This document shows positions 7,849-17,281 of a DNA stretch of 64,000 bases, one piece after another (within the stretch, counting starts at the first letter, position 1; every line of letters begins with the position of its first letter). The DNA is taken from NCBI RefSeq assembly GCF_014646095.1, contig NZ_BMMU01000009.1, positions 124,001 to 188,000 on the forward strand, given 5' to 3'. The notes beneath the pieces were generated by a model. The model saw nothing but the letters and a program-made list of their open reading frames with translations. It was not told where the DNA came from and ran no database searches. Both the position numbers and the translations under genes were made by a program. This stretch comes from Streptomyces lacrimifluminis. Its GTDB lineage: Bacteria; Actinomycetota; Actinomycetes; Streptomycetales; Streptomycetaceae.

Positions 7849-9204
7849 CTACTCGGTGTACTCGTCGGCGACCGTCAGCGCCGCGTCCAGCGCGGCGAGT
7901 CCCTCCTTGACCTCGGCCTCCGTGACGTTGCAGGGCGGGACGACATGGGTGCGGTTCATGTTGACGAACGGCCACAGCCCGTTCGCCTTCGCGGCGGCGC
8001 CGAACGCGGCCATCGGGGCGTTGGCCTCCCCGGCGGCGTTGTACGGCACCAGAGGCTCCCGGGTCTCCTTGTCCCGTACGAGGTCCAGGGCCCAGAAGAC
8101 ACCGGTGCCGCGCACTTCGCCGACGCTCGGATGCCGGGCGGCCAGTTCCGTGAGCGCCGGTCCGATGATGCTCTCGCCGGTGCGGGCGGCCTGCCCGACG
8201 ATGTCCTCCTCCGCCATCACGGTGAGCGTGGCGACGGCGGCGGCACAGGCGAGGGGGTGCCCGGAGTAGGTGAGACCGCCGGGGTAGGGACGGGTGGCGA
8301 ACGTCTCGGCGATGGCGCCCGAGATGGCCACGCCACCCAGGGGCACATAGCCGGAGTTGACGCCCTTGGCGAAGGTCATCAGGTCGGGCACGACGTCGAA
8401 CAGGTCCGCGGCGAACCACTCGCCGGTGCGCCCGAACCCGGCCATGACCTCGTCCAGCACGAAGACGATCCCGTACTGGTCGCAGAGCGCGCGCACCCCG
8501 GCGAGATAGCCGGGCGGCGGGATCATGATGCCGGCGGTGCCGGGAATGGTCTCCAGGATGATCGCGGCGATGGTGCCGGACCCCTCGAAGACGATGGTGT
8601 CCTCAAGGTGCTGAAGCGCCCGCGCACACTCCTGCTCCTCGGTCTCGGCGTAGAACCTGGACCGGTAGAGGAACGGGGCCCAGAAGTGCACGACACCGGC
8701 GGTGCCGTTGTCGGAGGGCCAGCGCCGGGGGTCGCCGGTGAGGTTCACGGCCTGCTGGGTGCCGCCGTGGTAGGAGCGGTAGGCGGACAGCACCTTGGGC
8801 CGCCCGGTGTGCAGCCGGGCCATGCGCACGGCGTGCTCGACGGCGTCGGCGCCACCGTTGGTGAAGAAGATCTTGTCCAGGTCGCCCGGTGTCCGCTCCG
8901 CGATGAGCCGGGCCGCCTCCGACCGCGCCTCGACGGCGAACGCGGGCGCGAACGTCGTCATCCGCCCGGCCTGCTCCTGGATGGCCGCGACGACCTTCGG
9001 GTGCTGGTACCCGATGTTCGTGAAGACCAGCCCGCTGGTGAAGTCCAGGTACCGCCTGCCGTCGTAGTCCCAGAAGTACGCCCCCTCGGCACCGGCGACG
9101 GCGAGTGGGTCGATGAGCTCCTGCGCGGACCAGGAGTGGAACACGTGCGCGCGATCGGCGGCCTTCACGGCCGCACCGGCCTGGGGGTTGGGCTGAGGGG
9201 TCAT
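7849..9204 (-). CDS. class III PLP-dependent aminotransferase
   Basis: A 451-residue enzyme of the class III (ornithine/omega-aminotransferase) family. It has the N-terminal FWDYDGRRYLDFTSG element, FFTNGGADAVEHAVRMAR, the DEVMAGFGRTGEWFA segment whose aspartate contacts the PLP ring nitrogen, and FAKGVNSGYVPLGG with the Schiff-base lysine. The length matches the family. The start at 9204 is where homology-like sequence begins (MTPQPNPQ...); the open frame further upstream is low-complexity antisense to the kinase gene. Substrate is not determinable from motifs; GABA, putrescine or beta-alanine-like amines are possibilities. Confidence 0.88.
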   Translation of the reverse strand: MTPQPNPQAGAAVKAADRAHVFHSWSAQELIDPLAVAGAEGAYFWDYDGRRYLDFTSGLVFTNIGYQHPKVVAAIQEQAGRMTTFAPAFAVEARSEAARLIAERTPGDLDKIFFTNGGADAVEHAVRMARLHTGRPKVLSAYRSYHGGTQQAVNLTGDPRRWPSDNGTAGVVHFWAPFLYRSRFYAETEEQECARALQHLEDTIVFEGSGTIAAIILETIPGTAGIMIPPPGYLAGVRALCDQYGIVFVLDEVMAGFGRTGEWFAADLFDVVPDLMTFAKGVNSGYVPLGGVAISGAIAETFATRPYPGGLTYSGHPLACAAAVATLTVMAEEDIVGQAARTGESIIGPALTELAARHPSVGEVRGTGVFWALDLVRDKETREPLVPYNAAGEANAPMAAFGAAAKANGLWPFVNMNRTHVVPPCNVTEAEVKEGLAALDAALTVADEYTE

Positions 9205-9346
9205 GCGGCGAGCGTAGGCGGCGGGGGTGACAGCGGGATATCGGCGTCCTGTCTGCGGTCCGGCGGTTTCCGCGACAGGTTGTCGCGTGTCCTGAGGGGA
9301 AAATAGGGGGGTGCGGGGGAGGGGAAACGGGGGAGGCGGCGCGGGC

Positions 9347-11080
9347 ATGGAGAAGCTCCGGGACGGGGATCCGGTGCGGATCGGGGCGTACCGGCTGGTC
9401 GCCCGGCTCGGTGCGGGCGGGATGGGCCATGTGTATGTGGCGCGGTCCGAGCGGGGGCGTACCGTCGCCGTCAAGCTGGTCCGGCGGGAGCTGGCCGAGC
9501 AGGACGAGTTCCGGGACCGCTTCCGGCACGAGGTCGCCGCCGCGCGGCGCGTCGGGGGTCGCTGGACGGCGCCCGTGCTGGACGCCGACACCGAGGCCGC
9601 TGTCCCCTGGGTCGCCACCGGGTACGTCGCCGGGCCGAGCCTGGCGCAGGTTGTCGGGCACGACCACGGGCCGCTGCCCGAACGCTCGGTGCGTGTCCTC
9701 GCCGCCGGGCTGGCGCACGCCCTCCAGGACATCCACACCGCCGGGATCGTCCACCGCGACCTCAAGCCGTCCAACATCCTGGTCGCCATCGACGGGCCCC
9801 GCGTCATCGACTTCGGTATCGCCCGTGCCCTGGAGACCGTCGCGGAGGGCGGCCTCACGCGCGCGGGCGCGCTCGTCGGCTCACCCGGGTTCATGGCGCC
9901 CGAGCAGGTACGGGGCGACCGGGTCACCGCCGCCGCCGACGTCTTCTGCCTCGGTTCCGTCCTCGTGTACGCGGTCACGGGCGCCCTTCCGTTCGGCGCG
10001 GCCGGCAGCGGGGCCCACGCCATGATGTTCCGCATCGCCCAGGAGGAACCCGACCTGACGGGGGTCCCGGCGAGCCTGGCCGGCCTCGTCCGCGACTGCC
10101 TGCACAAGGATCCGGCCCGGCGGCCCACACCGCGACAGATCGTGGAGCGTACGGGGGTGTCGGCCGACCCTGTCCCGGACGGACCCGAGCGGGACACCTG
10201 GCTACCGGGCACACTGGTCGCCCAACTGGGGCGACACACGGTGCAGTTGCTTGAGGCGGAGGCGGAGGCCACTGCAGAAGGGCTGGACCCCGAAGAGCCG
10301 GACCCGGAAGAGCGGGAGCCGAGAGAGCGGGACCCGGAAGAGCCGGGCGTCACGCCCGAGCACGCACCGTCCGCTGTACCGCCCGCCCATCCCGCCCACG
10401 GCCACCCGCAGCACCACCCGCAGCCCTTCGCCGTCACGCCCGGTGACAGTCAGCGGCTCCCGGTCTGGCCCGGGGATCCCGATCTCGAAGAGCCTGTCGT
10501 GCCGGCGGCGTGGAGCATGTCGCCCCCCGGTACGGCCCATGTCTACGCCGCCGGGCGCGCACAACTCGCGCATCGCCCCGGCAGGTCCCGCCTGTCGGTG
10601 GCGCTCGGCGCCGCCGCGCTGGTCGTCGCCCTCGGGGCCGGCGCGTCCATCGTCACCCAGCTGAACGGCGACGACGACTCCCCGGCCACGCCCGCGAGCC
10701 CCACGCCGACCGCGTCGCCTGCCGGAGCCGTACCGTCCGGCTTCCTGGGCACCTGGACCGCCTCGATCGACAACTCCACGGGCCACAACACCCGTCGGCT
10801 GACCATCACGCAGGGCGAGGTGGGCGACCGGGTGCTGACCCTGGTCGCCGACGGCCCCACGGACACGGGCACCTACCACTGCGTGTTCGTCGCCACCCTG
10901 GCCGAACAACCCGCCAACGGCACCCTGTTGAGGATCGCCCCATCCCGGGTCACCGTCGGCGAACCGCCCTCCGCCTGCTCCCCGGGCGCCGCTTCCACGC
11001 TCACCCTGCGCGAGGACGGCACGTTGGAACGGGCGACGACGGGCAGCGGCGGGAGGCTGACGTACGGGAAGAAGAGCTGA
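9347..11080 (+). CDS. membrane-anchored Ser/Thr protein kinase (PknB-like)
   Basis: A 577-residue Hanks-type kinase. The glycine loop LGAGGMGHVY is at 21-30, the ATP lysine in VAVKLV near 43, the catalytic loop HRDLKPSN at 136-143, DFG at about 155-157 and the APEQ motif after the activation segment. A proline- and glutamate-rich juxtamembrane linker (repeated EEPDPEER-like units) leads to one membrane helix near residue 430 and an extracellular domain of about 130 residues with paired cysteines instead of PASTA repeats. ATG 9347 has a G-rich site upstream; GTG 9311 is an alternative. It diverges from the aminotransferase gene. Confidence 0.92.
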   Translation: MEKLRDGDPVRIGAYRLVARLGAGGMGHVYVARSERGRTVAVKLVRRELAEQDEFRDRFRHEVAAARRVGGRWTAPVLDADTEAAVPWVATGYVAGPSLAQVVGHDHGPLPERSVRVLAAGLAHALQDIHTAGIVHRDLKPSNILVAIDGPRVIDFGIARALETVAEGGLTRAGALVGSPGFMAPEQVRGDRVTAAADVFCLGSVLVYAVTGALPFGAAGSGAHAMMFRIAQEEPDLTGVPASLAGLVRDCLHKDPARRPTPRQIVERTGVSADPVPDGPERDTWLPGTLVAQLGRHTVQLLEAEAEATAEGLDPEEPDPEEREPRERDPEEPGVTPEHAPSAVPPAHPAHGHPQHHPQPFAVTPGDSQRLPVWPGDPDLEEPVVPAAWSMSPPGTAHVYAAGRAQLAHRPGRSRLSVALGAAALVVALGAGASIVTQLNGDDDSPATPASPTPTASPAGAVPSGFLGTWTASIDNSTGHNTRRLTITQGEVGDRVLTLVADGPTDTGTYHCVFVATLAEQPANGTLLRIAPSRVTVGEPPSACSPGAASTLTLREDGTLERATTGSGGRLTYGKKS

Positions 11081-11178
11081 ACGTCCGGCGAACTTCCGTA
11101 CCAGATAAGGGATTTGGGGCGGAGGTGATCGTAGGGTGACCGCAACTGTCCGGCTCCGGGGTTTGCGGGGGCACCCAC

Positions 11179-12739
11179 ATGGAGTGGCTGAGCGCAGAGA
11201 ACGCCGTGGCCGTGGCGACCGCGGTCGTCGGTATCGCCGCTTCGGCGGTCATGGTCTGGTACGAGCGCCGGGTGCCGCGCCGCAAAAGGGTCGGGTACCG
11301 CGTACAGATGGACAACCCGATAGGCGACGGGGCGCAGTCCGGCCAGGCGAACGTCCGGCTCGGGCTGTTCGACGAGGCGCCCGGGATGCACCGGGCCACC
11401 CTCGTGCTGCTGCGCATCGAGAACGACGGCTCGCAGGGCATCGGCAACGAGGACTACACGAGCCGTGAACTGCACGGTCTCACCGTGGAGTTCACCGACC
11501 GCGTCATTCACGGTGTGTCGGTCACCCAGCCGCCCGGCATCGACCACCTCATGAGCCACTTCACGCCGCACGCGGGCTTCGGCTACGACGTCGGTGGCAA
11601 CACCCTGCGCATTCCGCGCGTTCCCCTCAACCGGGGTGAGCACTTCAAGATGCTCGTGCTGCTGTCGGGTGGTGACGTGGGCTGCGGCATCCGGCTCGTC
11701 GGCGGTATCCGGGACGGCCAGGTGCACCCCAACCGCAGTGCGACGCCGGACGACAAGCCGCCCCTGTTCAGCCGGGCGGCCCGGCTGATCACGGTCATTC
11801 TCACGACCTCCGTCCTCATCCTCGCGAGCATCGTCGTCGTGCGCGACGACGCCCCGCCGCCGCTCGGCTGCGAGAAGGGCACCCTGACCGTCGTCGGCTC
11901 GACCGCCTTCGCGCTCGTGGCGGAGGGACTGGCCAAGGAGTACGAGAAGGACTGCGAGGGCTCCGACATCAAGGTCGAGGCGCGTGGCAGTACCGCCGGG
12001 GTGGGTGAACTCGCCGCCATGGAGGGCGAGTCGAGGAGTAACCGGGCCTCGGTGATCGCGTTCTCCGACGGCCGGAACAAGGGCGCCGGCTCCGCGCTGC
12101 GGGGCGAGCCCGTCGCCCTGTCGGTCTTCACCCTGGTCGCCAACAGGGGGGCTCGACCTCCAGCGGGGCCTGACCCTGGCGCAGGTGCGGCGCGTCTACT
12201 CCGGGGCGGTCGGGTACTGGGACGAGCTCGACCCGGCGCTGCCGCACTGGCGCGTCGTCCTGGTCAGCAGGGACGCCGACTCCGGCACCCGGCAGGTCTT
12301 CCAGGACCGGGTGCTCGACGGGAAGTGGGAGGGCGTGCCCAGCACCTCGCTGGGCTGCGACCTCCAGGAGGACCCATCCGCCCCCGTGCGCTGCGAACTC
12401 GACTCCACGGAGGACGTGTTGAAGAGGGTCGCCGCGACTCGGGGTGCCATCGGCTACAGCGAACTCGGCCAGGCGGTCCGTCGGCGGACCGTGAACCGGG
12501 TGGCCCTCGACGGCGCCACCGCCGGAGTCGACGCCATCGAGTACGACGGCAGCCACTACCCCTACCGGGGCGTGGAGTACGCCTACACCTACGCCGACCT
12601 ACCGACCGGCTCACTCGCCGGCAGCTTCCTCAACTACGTGCGGAACCACGGCCAGGGCGCGATCCGCAACAACGGCCACATCCCGTGCACGGCGACCTCG
12701 GGGGAGCGGCTGTGTGACGACTTCTCTCCCGGCGCCTGA
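11179..12739 (+). pseudogene. membrane protein with PstS-like substrate-binding domain, frameshifted
   Basis: The first part (11179 to about 12150) encodes an N-terminal membrane helix, a cytoplasmic domain, a second membrane helix near residue 205 and the first half of a PstS-like binding domain (LTVVGSTAFALVAEGLAKEYE...STAGVGEL). At the G-run 12146-12151 the frame breaks. Read one base differently, it continues as GLDLQRGLTLAQVRR into VYSGAVGYWDEL and on through DADSGTRQVF to a stop at 12739, which completes the domain. Five Gs instead of six would give one intact protein of about 520 residues. Without correction the product would end in unrelated sequence at 12717. A sequencing error cannot be excluded. 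Confidence 0.75.
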
Positions 12740-12840
12740 GAGGCGACGTAGGTGACTTCTGGTCGACAGGCCGGTGATGTCGAAACCCCGTCAGGCAATC
12801 CCTGGCGGGGTGGCTCCGGCCGCGGCCGGAGCCACCTACC

Positions 12841-13614
12841 TCACCGCGCCTCCGGCGGCCTCTGCCGGGGCATGTTCGGCCGTGCTCCCGGTGCGGCGAC
12901 CCCGAACCGGCCCTGATGCACCGTCGCGTCCTGGCGGGGCACTCCCATCCCCGCCGACTGGATGCCCAGCGGTGCGGACCCCGTCCGGAACTCCACCATC
13001 CAGTCCGCCGTCTCCGCCCGGACCAGCTCCGTCACGTCCTCCGAGAACCTCCGCAGCACCCCGAGACACCGGTCGGCGGCCTCGCCCGCCGTTCCCTCGG
13101 TCGGGCCCAGGACCTCTCGCACGCTCTCCGACGCCCAGTCGAACTGCAGCACCTGAAGCCGTCGCTGCACGGCCTGTGCGGTGGCGACGTCCCTTATCCA
13201 GCCCGAGGTGACCCCGAAGAACCGGTCGGCGGCCACGCACGCCACCGCGACCAGCATCGCCAGATAGCCCCAGGGTGCGACCCCGCCCATCACCCCGGTG
13301 AGATCGAGCAGCGGCAGCGCCGCCCCGGCGACCGCCCCGAGCGCGGCGCCCGTACGCAGTGCCCGGGCCCCCCGCCGTTTCCAGACGCGGTCGGCGAGGT
13401 ACCAGGCCGCCGTCTCCAGAGCCCCCTGCTCCACCCACCGGTACAGCTCGTCGAGGCGCGGCGCGGGCTCGCCCCAGTCGCCGAGGGGGAAGGGCCGGCC
13501 GGTGAGGTCGCCGGGCCGCAGCCCGGCAAAACCCAGCTCGGGGGGACCTTCGCTCCGCCCGTCGTGGGGCGGTCTCTGCGGCGGCCCCTCGGGCTGCATC
13601 TCCGGCTGGCTCAC
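12841..13614 (-). CDS. SLATT-domain membrane protein
   Basis: A 257-residue protein with a P/E-rich N-terminus, the segment LYRWVEQGALETAAWYLADRVWKRR, then two close membrane helices (about residues 88-105 and 115-135) and a long helical region containing DVATAQAVQRRLQVLQFDW. This two-helix arrangement is that of SLATT domains, known as putative pore-forming effectors in nucleotide-signalling conflict systems and also found alone in many Streptomyces. GTG 13614 has AGGGAG upstream. No nucleotide cyclase, SMODS or SLOG gene lies next to it, so a defence role is only a possibility. Confidence 0.75.
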   Translation of the reverse strand: MSQPEMQPEGPPQRPPHDGRSEGPPELGFAGLRPGDLTGRPFPLGDWGEPAPRLDELYRWVEQGALETAAWYLADRVWKRRGARALRTGAALGAVAGAALPLLDLTGVMGGVAPWGYLAMLVAVACVAADRFFGVTSGWIRDVATAQAVQRRLQVLQFDWASESVREVLGPTEGTAGEAADRCLGVLRRFSEDVTELVRAETADWMVEFRTGSAPLGIQSAGMGVPRQDATVHQGRFGVAAPGARPNMPRQRPPEAR

Positions 13615-13956
13615 CCGGCACTCCCTAAGCTGAACAGACTGACCACATAGCTGAGCAACTGAGCAGACTGAGCACAATCCATCACAGTGTGTGACACCGT
13701 AAGGCGCCCGCGTGACGTCTGATGCTGGTGTAAAGCTGTCGCGCCGCCTCATTCCTACCGCCCAATGGGTGGCGGTGACCGGGCTTTCGTTTCTTTTCCG
13801 CTCGGAAGAACGCCGTGATCAGGTATAGGCCAAAGGACCGGCTCACTCGAAAGAGTGCTGGAGCGACGGCAGAGCCGACCACGTAGGCTCGTGCTGAACG
13901 CCCAATCGGTAGGTGTTCGCAGGCGGACGACACGTACGAACAACGAGGAGCTGATC
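13615..13956 (+). other. divergent intergenic region, no gene seen
   Basis: These 342 bases separate the divergent SLATT gene and ybaB. Close to the SLATT start are short direct repeats of the type CTGAnCAnACTGA (13631-13677). A small hairpin CACTC-GAAA-GAGTG lies at 13844-13857, about 100 bases before ybaB. The region is locally less GC-rich than its surroundings, as expected for promoters. I see no supported coding frame or RNA gene. Confidence 0.5.
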
Positions 13957-14322
13957 GTGATCCCCGGTGGTGGCCAGCCCAACATGCAGCAGCTGCTCCA
14001 GCAGGCCCAGAAGATGCAGCAGGATCTGGCGAACGCGCAGGAGGAGCTGGCGCGGACCGAGGTCGACGGGCAGGCGGGCGGTGGTCTGGTGAAGGCGACC
14101 GTGACGGGCGCCGGCGAACTGCGGGCCCTCAAGATCGACCCGAAGGCGGTCGACCTGGAATCCGCATCTGTCGAAGAGACGGTGGAGACCCTCGCCGACC
14201 TGGTCGTGGCGGCCGTACAGGCGGCGAACGAGAACGCGCAGCAGCTTCAGCAGCAGAAGCTGGGCCCGCTGGCCCAGGGTCTGGGCGGCGGCGGAAGCGG
14301 CATCCCGGGCCTGCCGTTCTGA
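13957..14322 (+). CDS. ybaB: YbaB/EbfC nucleoid-associated protein
   Basis: A 121-residue protein with the family layout: an N-terminal coiled-coil helix rich in Q and M (MQQLLQQAQKMQQDLANAQEEL), the central GLVKATVTGAGELRALKIDP strand pair and a second long helix, ending in a glycine tail. YbaB proteins form dimers that bind DNA and help organise the nucleoid. GTG 13957 has GAGGAG six bases upstream. The gene precedes recR, an order conserved across many bacteria, which supports the call. Confidence 0.93.
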   Translation: MIPGGGQPNMQQLLQQAQKMQQDLANAQEELARTEVDGQAGGGLVKATVTGAGELRALKIDPKAVDLESASVEETVETLADLVVAAVQAANENAQQLQQQKLGPLAQGLGGGGSGIPGLPF

Positions 14323-14460
14323 CGTTCGCGCCACGCGCCCCCCGTCCCGTCTTCCTCAGGTGGGCGGCGGCCAACTACGGTACGTACAGCAGGCCGGGCG
14401 GAACCGGATAAGGAAGCACCGAAGCAGCGAAGCACCGCAGCACCCAGGAAAGGCAGTCCG

Positions 14461-15060
14461 TTGTACGAAGGCGTGGTCCAGGACCTCATCGACGAACTGG
14501 GGCGACTCCCCGGCGTCGGTCCCAAGAGCGCGCAGCGGATCGCCTTCCACATCCTCCAGGCGGAGCCGACGGACGTACGGCGCCTCGCGCACACCCTCCT
14601 GGAAGTGAAGGCGAAGGTCCGCTTCTGTGCGACCTGCGGGAACGTGGCGCAGGAGGAGCTGTGCAACATCTGCCGCGACCCGCGCCGGGACACGACGGTC
14701 ATCTGTGTCGTCGAGGAGCCCAAGGACGTCGTGGCGATCGAGCGGACGCGTGAGTTCCGGGGCAAGTACCACGTGCTGGGCGGCGCGATCAGCCCGATCG
14801 AGGGGGTGGGCCCGGACGACCTCCGTATAAGGGAACTGCTGACCCGGCTCGCGGACGGCGCGATCACGGAACTGATCCTGGCGACGGACCCGAACCTGGA
14901 GGGCGAGGCCACAGCGACCTACCTCGCCCGCATGATCAAACCCATGGGCCTCAAGGTCACCCGCCTGGCCAGCGGCCTCCCTGTGGGTGGCGACCTGGAA
15001 TACGCGGACGAGGTGACCCTTGGCCGCGCCTTCGAGGGGAGACGACTTCTAGATGTCTGA
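14461..15060 (+). CDS. recR: recombination mediator protein RecR
   Basis: A 199-residue RecR of normal length. The helix-hairpin-helix is at residues 10-30 (LGRLPGVGPKSAQRIAFHIL), the four-cysteine zinc finger uses C56, C59, C68 and C71, and the Toprim domain follows (VICVVEEPKDVVAIE, then LATDPNLEGEATATYLA). RecR acts in RecF-pathway repair, loading RecA onto SSB-coated gaps. The start is TTG 14461. It overlaps the next gene by 8 bases and lies behind ybaB, the standard order. Confidence 0.97.
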   Translation: MYEGVVQDLIDELGRLPGVGPKSAQRIAFHILQAEPTDVRRLAHTLLEVKAKVRFCATCGNVAQEELCNICRDPRRDTTVICVVEEPKDVVAIERTREFRGKYHVLGGAISPIEGVGPDDLRIRELLTRLADGAITELILATDPNLEGEATATYLARMIKPMGLKVTRLASGLPVGGDLEYADEVTLGRAFEGRRLLDV

Positions 15061-15712
15061 CGCCACGCTGCACAACACGACACAGGACCCTGACGACTTC
15101 GCGGTCCAGATCGCCGACCAGGTCGAGAGCTTCCTGGTGGCCGTCACGGAGGTGGCGAAGGGCGACGAGCCGGACTCGGCGGTGCCCTTCCTCCTCCTGG
15201 AGGTCTCCCAGCTGCTGCTCGCCGGAGGCCGTCTCGGCGCGCACGAGGACATCCTCCCGGACGAGCGCTACGAGCCCGACATGGGCCCGGAGCCGGACGT
15301 GGACGACATCCGCGAACGGCTGGCGCTGATGCTGGACCCGGTGGACGTCTACTCGGAGGTCTTCGACCCGTACGAGCCCCGCAAGGCTCCGGTCCCGGCC
15401 CGTATCTCCGACGACCTGGCCGACGTCATCGCCGACCTCCGTCACGGCATGATCCACTACCGCGCGGGCCGCACCACGGAGGCCCTGTGGTGGTGGCAGT
15501 TCTCGTACTTCTCCAACTGGGGCTCGACGGCGTCGGCGACCCTGCGCGCACTGCAGTCCCTGGTCGCCCATGTCCGACTGAACCAGCCCCTGGCGGAACT
15601 GGACGGCCTGGACACCGACCAGGAGCTCGGCGACGAGATCCTGGCCGAGGAGGCCGGCAAGGTGATGGCGGAGGAGATCGCGGAGCCGCTGGGACTGCGG
15701 ACGGTCAAGTAG
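15053..15712 (+). CDS. DUF5063 family protein
   Basis: A 219-residue acidic, helical cytoplasmic protein. Recognisable pieces are DDFAVQIADQVESFLVAVTEVA, the tryptophan-rich ALWWWQFSYFSNWG motif and an acidic tail. Its ATG overlaps the recR stop region by 8 bases, so it is co-translated with recR. DUF5063 genes commonly follow recR in actinobacteria. The biochemical role is unknown, though the linkage suggests repair or replication physiology. Confidence 0.85.
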   Translation: MSDATLHNTTQDPDDFAVQIADQVESFLVAVTEVAKGDEPDSAVPFLLLEVSQLLLAGGRLGAHEDILPDERYEPDMGPEPDVDDIRERLALMLDPVDVYSEVFDPYEPRKAPVPARISDDLADVIADLRHGMIHYRAGRTTEALWWWQFSYFSNWGSTASATLRALQSLVAHVRLNQPLAELDGLDTDQELGDEILAEEAGKVMAEEIAEPLGLRTVK

Positions 15713-15721
15713 CGCGTCCCG

Positions 15722-16265
15722 TCACCTGTTGAGGACGTTCAGCACCGCTTCGGCCACCGCCTCCACCGACCGCCCCGCACCCGCGTCCACGACGCGAGCC
15801 GGGGCCAGGTCCAGAGAGGTCGGCTCGGCGCGCATGAGGGACTGGTAACGGGCGCTGCGGGCAAGGAACTTGTCCATCGGTGCCGCTCCTCGCCCGTCGC
15901 CCGCGCGTAGTTGCCGGCCCTGTGCGCCCGCTCGCGTACGACGGTGTCCTCGGCGGTGAGCCATACGGCGGCCGTGCGGGGGACGGTCAGGGCCCGACGC
16001 GGGCGGGCCGGAGGGCCGACCCCTCAAGGGCCAAGCCGCCCCGCCCGTCCGCGTGTTGGGCGATCGGCCCCTCGATCCGCGGTAGTGCTCGGCGACATGC
16101 TCCGGCACCTTCCACCCCGGCGTGCGCACACGGCCGTCCCGGATGCCGGGCCGGTCTGTCGGCCGACCGCTACGCGAACTCCAGCCGCTCCGACACGACT
16201 TGGGCGACGGCCGACTTCCCGGCGTTCGACGTGCCGCCGATCAGCACCACCCGCAGATCCTTCAT
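15722..16265 (-). pseudogene. decayed P-loop kinase/ATPase gene
   Basis: The minus strand from ATG 16265 starts MKDLRVVLIGGTSNAGKS, a clear Walker A of a small kinase or AAA-type protein, then VAQVVSERLEFA and an in-frame TAG. Coding pieces continue in shifted frames: GWKVPEHVAEHYR near 16090-16130, an AVWLTAEDTVVRERAHRAGNYARA-like piece (about 15895-15970), and an end piece MDKFLARSARYQSLM...EAVLNVLNR stopping at 15722. At least one stop and two frameshifts are needed to join them. I consider it a recently inactivated nucleotide-binding enzyme gene; the substrate is unknown. Confidence 0.7.
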
Positions 16266-16291
16266 CAATCCTTCATCGATCCTCATCGCCG

Positions 16292-17281
16292 CTACTGCGA
16301 GTCCACGATCCGGTACTCACTGGCCGTCACCGACGGCTTCCCTGACTTCGGCAGGGTGGCCAGGGCCATGCCCTGGTAGGTGTTCACCACGGTGTCGCGC
16401 TCTCGGCCGTTGAAGACCGACTCCACCTCGGTCGGGGTGATGCTGTAGTTCTCGCGGTACGCCGCCTTCAGCGCGTACTGCGAGGCGTGCGCGGTCGGCA
16501 GCACGGCCAGGGCACCGCCGTCCTTGAGGCGCAGGGCGTACACCGTGTCGAACTCGGTGGGTGTGGTGACGAACACCTTGGTCGCGTACTTCGCGTTCTT
16601 GCCGCTGTCGCGCCCGGCGTGGGTCTCGATCGCGTCCTTCGCGGCCTCGGTGGTGTGCGAGATGCCCGCCCCGGCCTTCTTGCCGCCGGTCGTGTACAGG
16701 TCCTCGTACGCCGCCGGGATCTGGTTCGGGGCGAGCGTGCCGACGCGGGTGGCGGCGTCCACGGCGGTGGCGAGGCCCGAGTCGTCGGTGGCGATCGCCG
16801 GGAGCGGGACGTCCGAGTGGACCGCCGACATCAGCTTCCAGTCGTCGTACTCCTTGCCGAAGACCAGCAGCGCCTCGTCCTTCGAGGCGCTGGACGTGGT
16901 CGTCACCGCGAACCAGTCCTTGCCGGCCGGGATCCAGTACTTCCGGCCGGTGTAGTGGAACGGCTTCCGGTAGGAGGCCTGGTCCTCCTTCGACTCGGTC
17001 TCGAAGAGGCGGTAGTCGGCCTTGCTCTGCTCGTACAGCTGCCCGCCCTCGACGGTGCCCAACAGGGCCGAGTCCTGCTGGGCGTTGGCCTGGTTGTTGA
17101 CGGACTCGTAGGTGTCGAGGATCTTCGCCGCCTGCGCCTCGGTGACGGCACCCTTCGCCGCGGGGCTCACGGAGGAGCCGTCGGCACTGCCCGTCGTGCC
17201 CGCGCCGCATCCGGTGAGCGCCAGTGCGGTGGCCACCGCCGTCGTCATGCCGAGCGTGAACAGCTTCTGCCGGGACGTCAT
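16292..17281 (-). CDS. secreted lipoprotein, function unknown
   Basis: A 329-residue protein with a typical lipoprotein signal: MTSRQK, a hydrophobic core and the lipobox LTGC, with the cysteine near residue 25. The exported part begins with a T/S/A linker followed by EAQAAKILDTYESVNNQANAQQD and mixed alpha/beta sequence; it resembles the uncharacterised actinobacterial DUF8094-type lipoproteins. GAGGAG precedes ATG 17281. It is monocistronic as far as can be seen, ending next to the decayed kinase gene. Role unknown. Confidence 0.8.
   Translation of the reverse strand: MTSRQKLFTLGMTTAVATALALTGCGAGTTGSADGSSVSPAAKGAVTEAQAAKILDTYESVNNQANAQQDSALLGTVEGGQLYEQSKADYRLFETESKEDQASYRKPFHYTGRKYWIPAGKDWFAVTTTSSASKDEALLVFGKEYDDWKLMSAVHSDVPLPAIATDDSGLATAVDAATRVGTLAPNQIPAAYEDLYTTGGKKAGAGISHTTEAAKDAIETHAGRDSGKNAKYATKVFVTTPTEFDTVYALRLKDGGALAVLPTAHASQYALKAAYRENYSITPTEVESVFNGRERDTVVNTYQGMALATLPKSGKPSVTASEYRIVDSQ

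Noticed and set aside
6847..9306. 819-residue open frame opposite the GntR and aminotransferase genes
   Set aside because: It spans two well-defined minus-strand genes and has only low-complexity composition, so it is an antisense shadow.
9205..10437. Extension of the aminotransferase frame upstream into the kinase gene
   Set aside because: The sequence before 9204 is low complexity antisense to the kinase; the family N-terminus begins at MTPQPNPQ.
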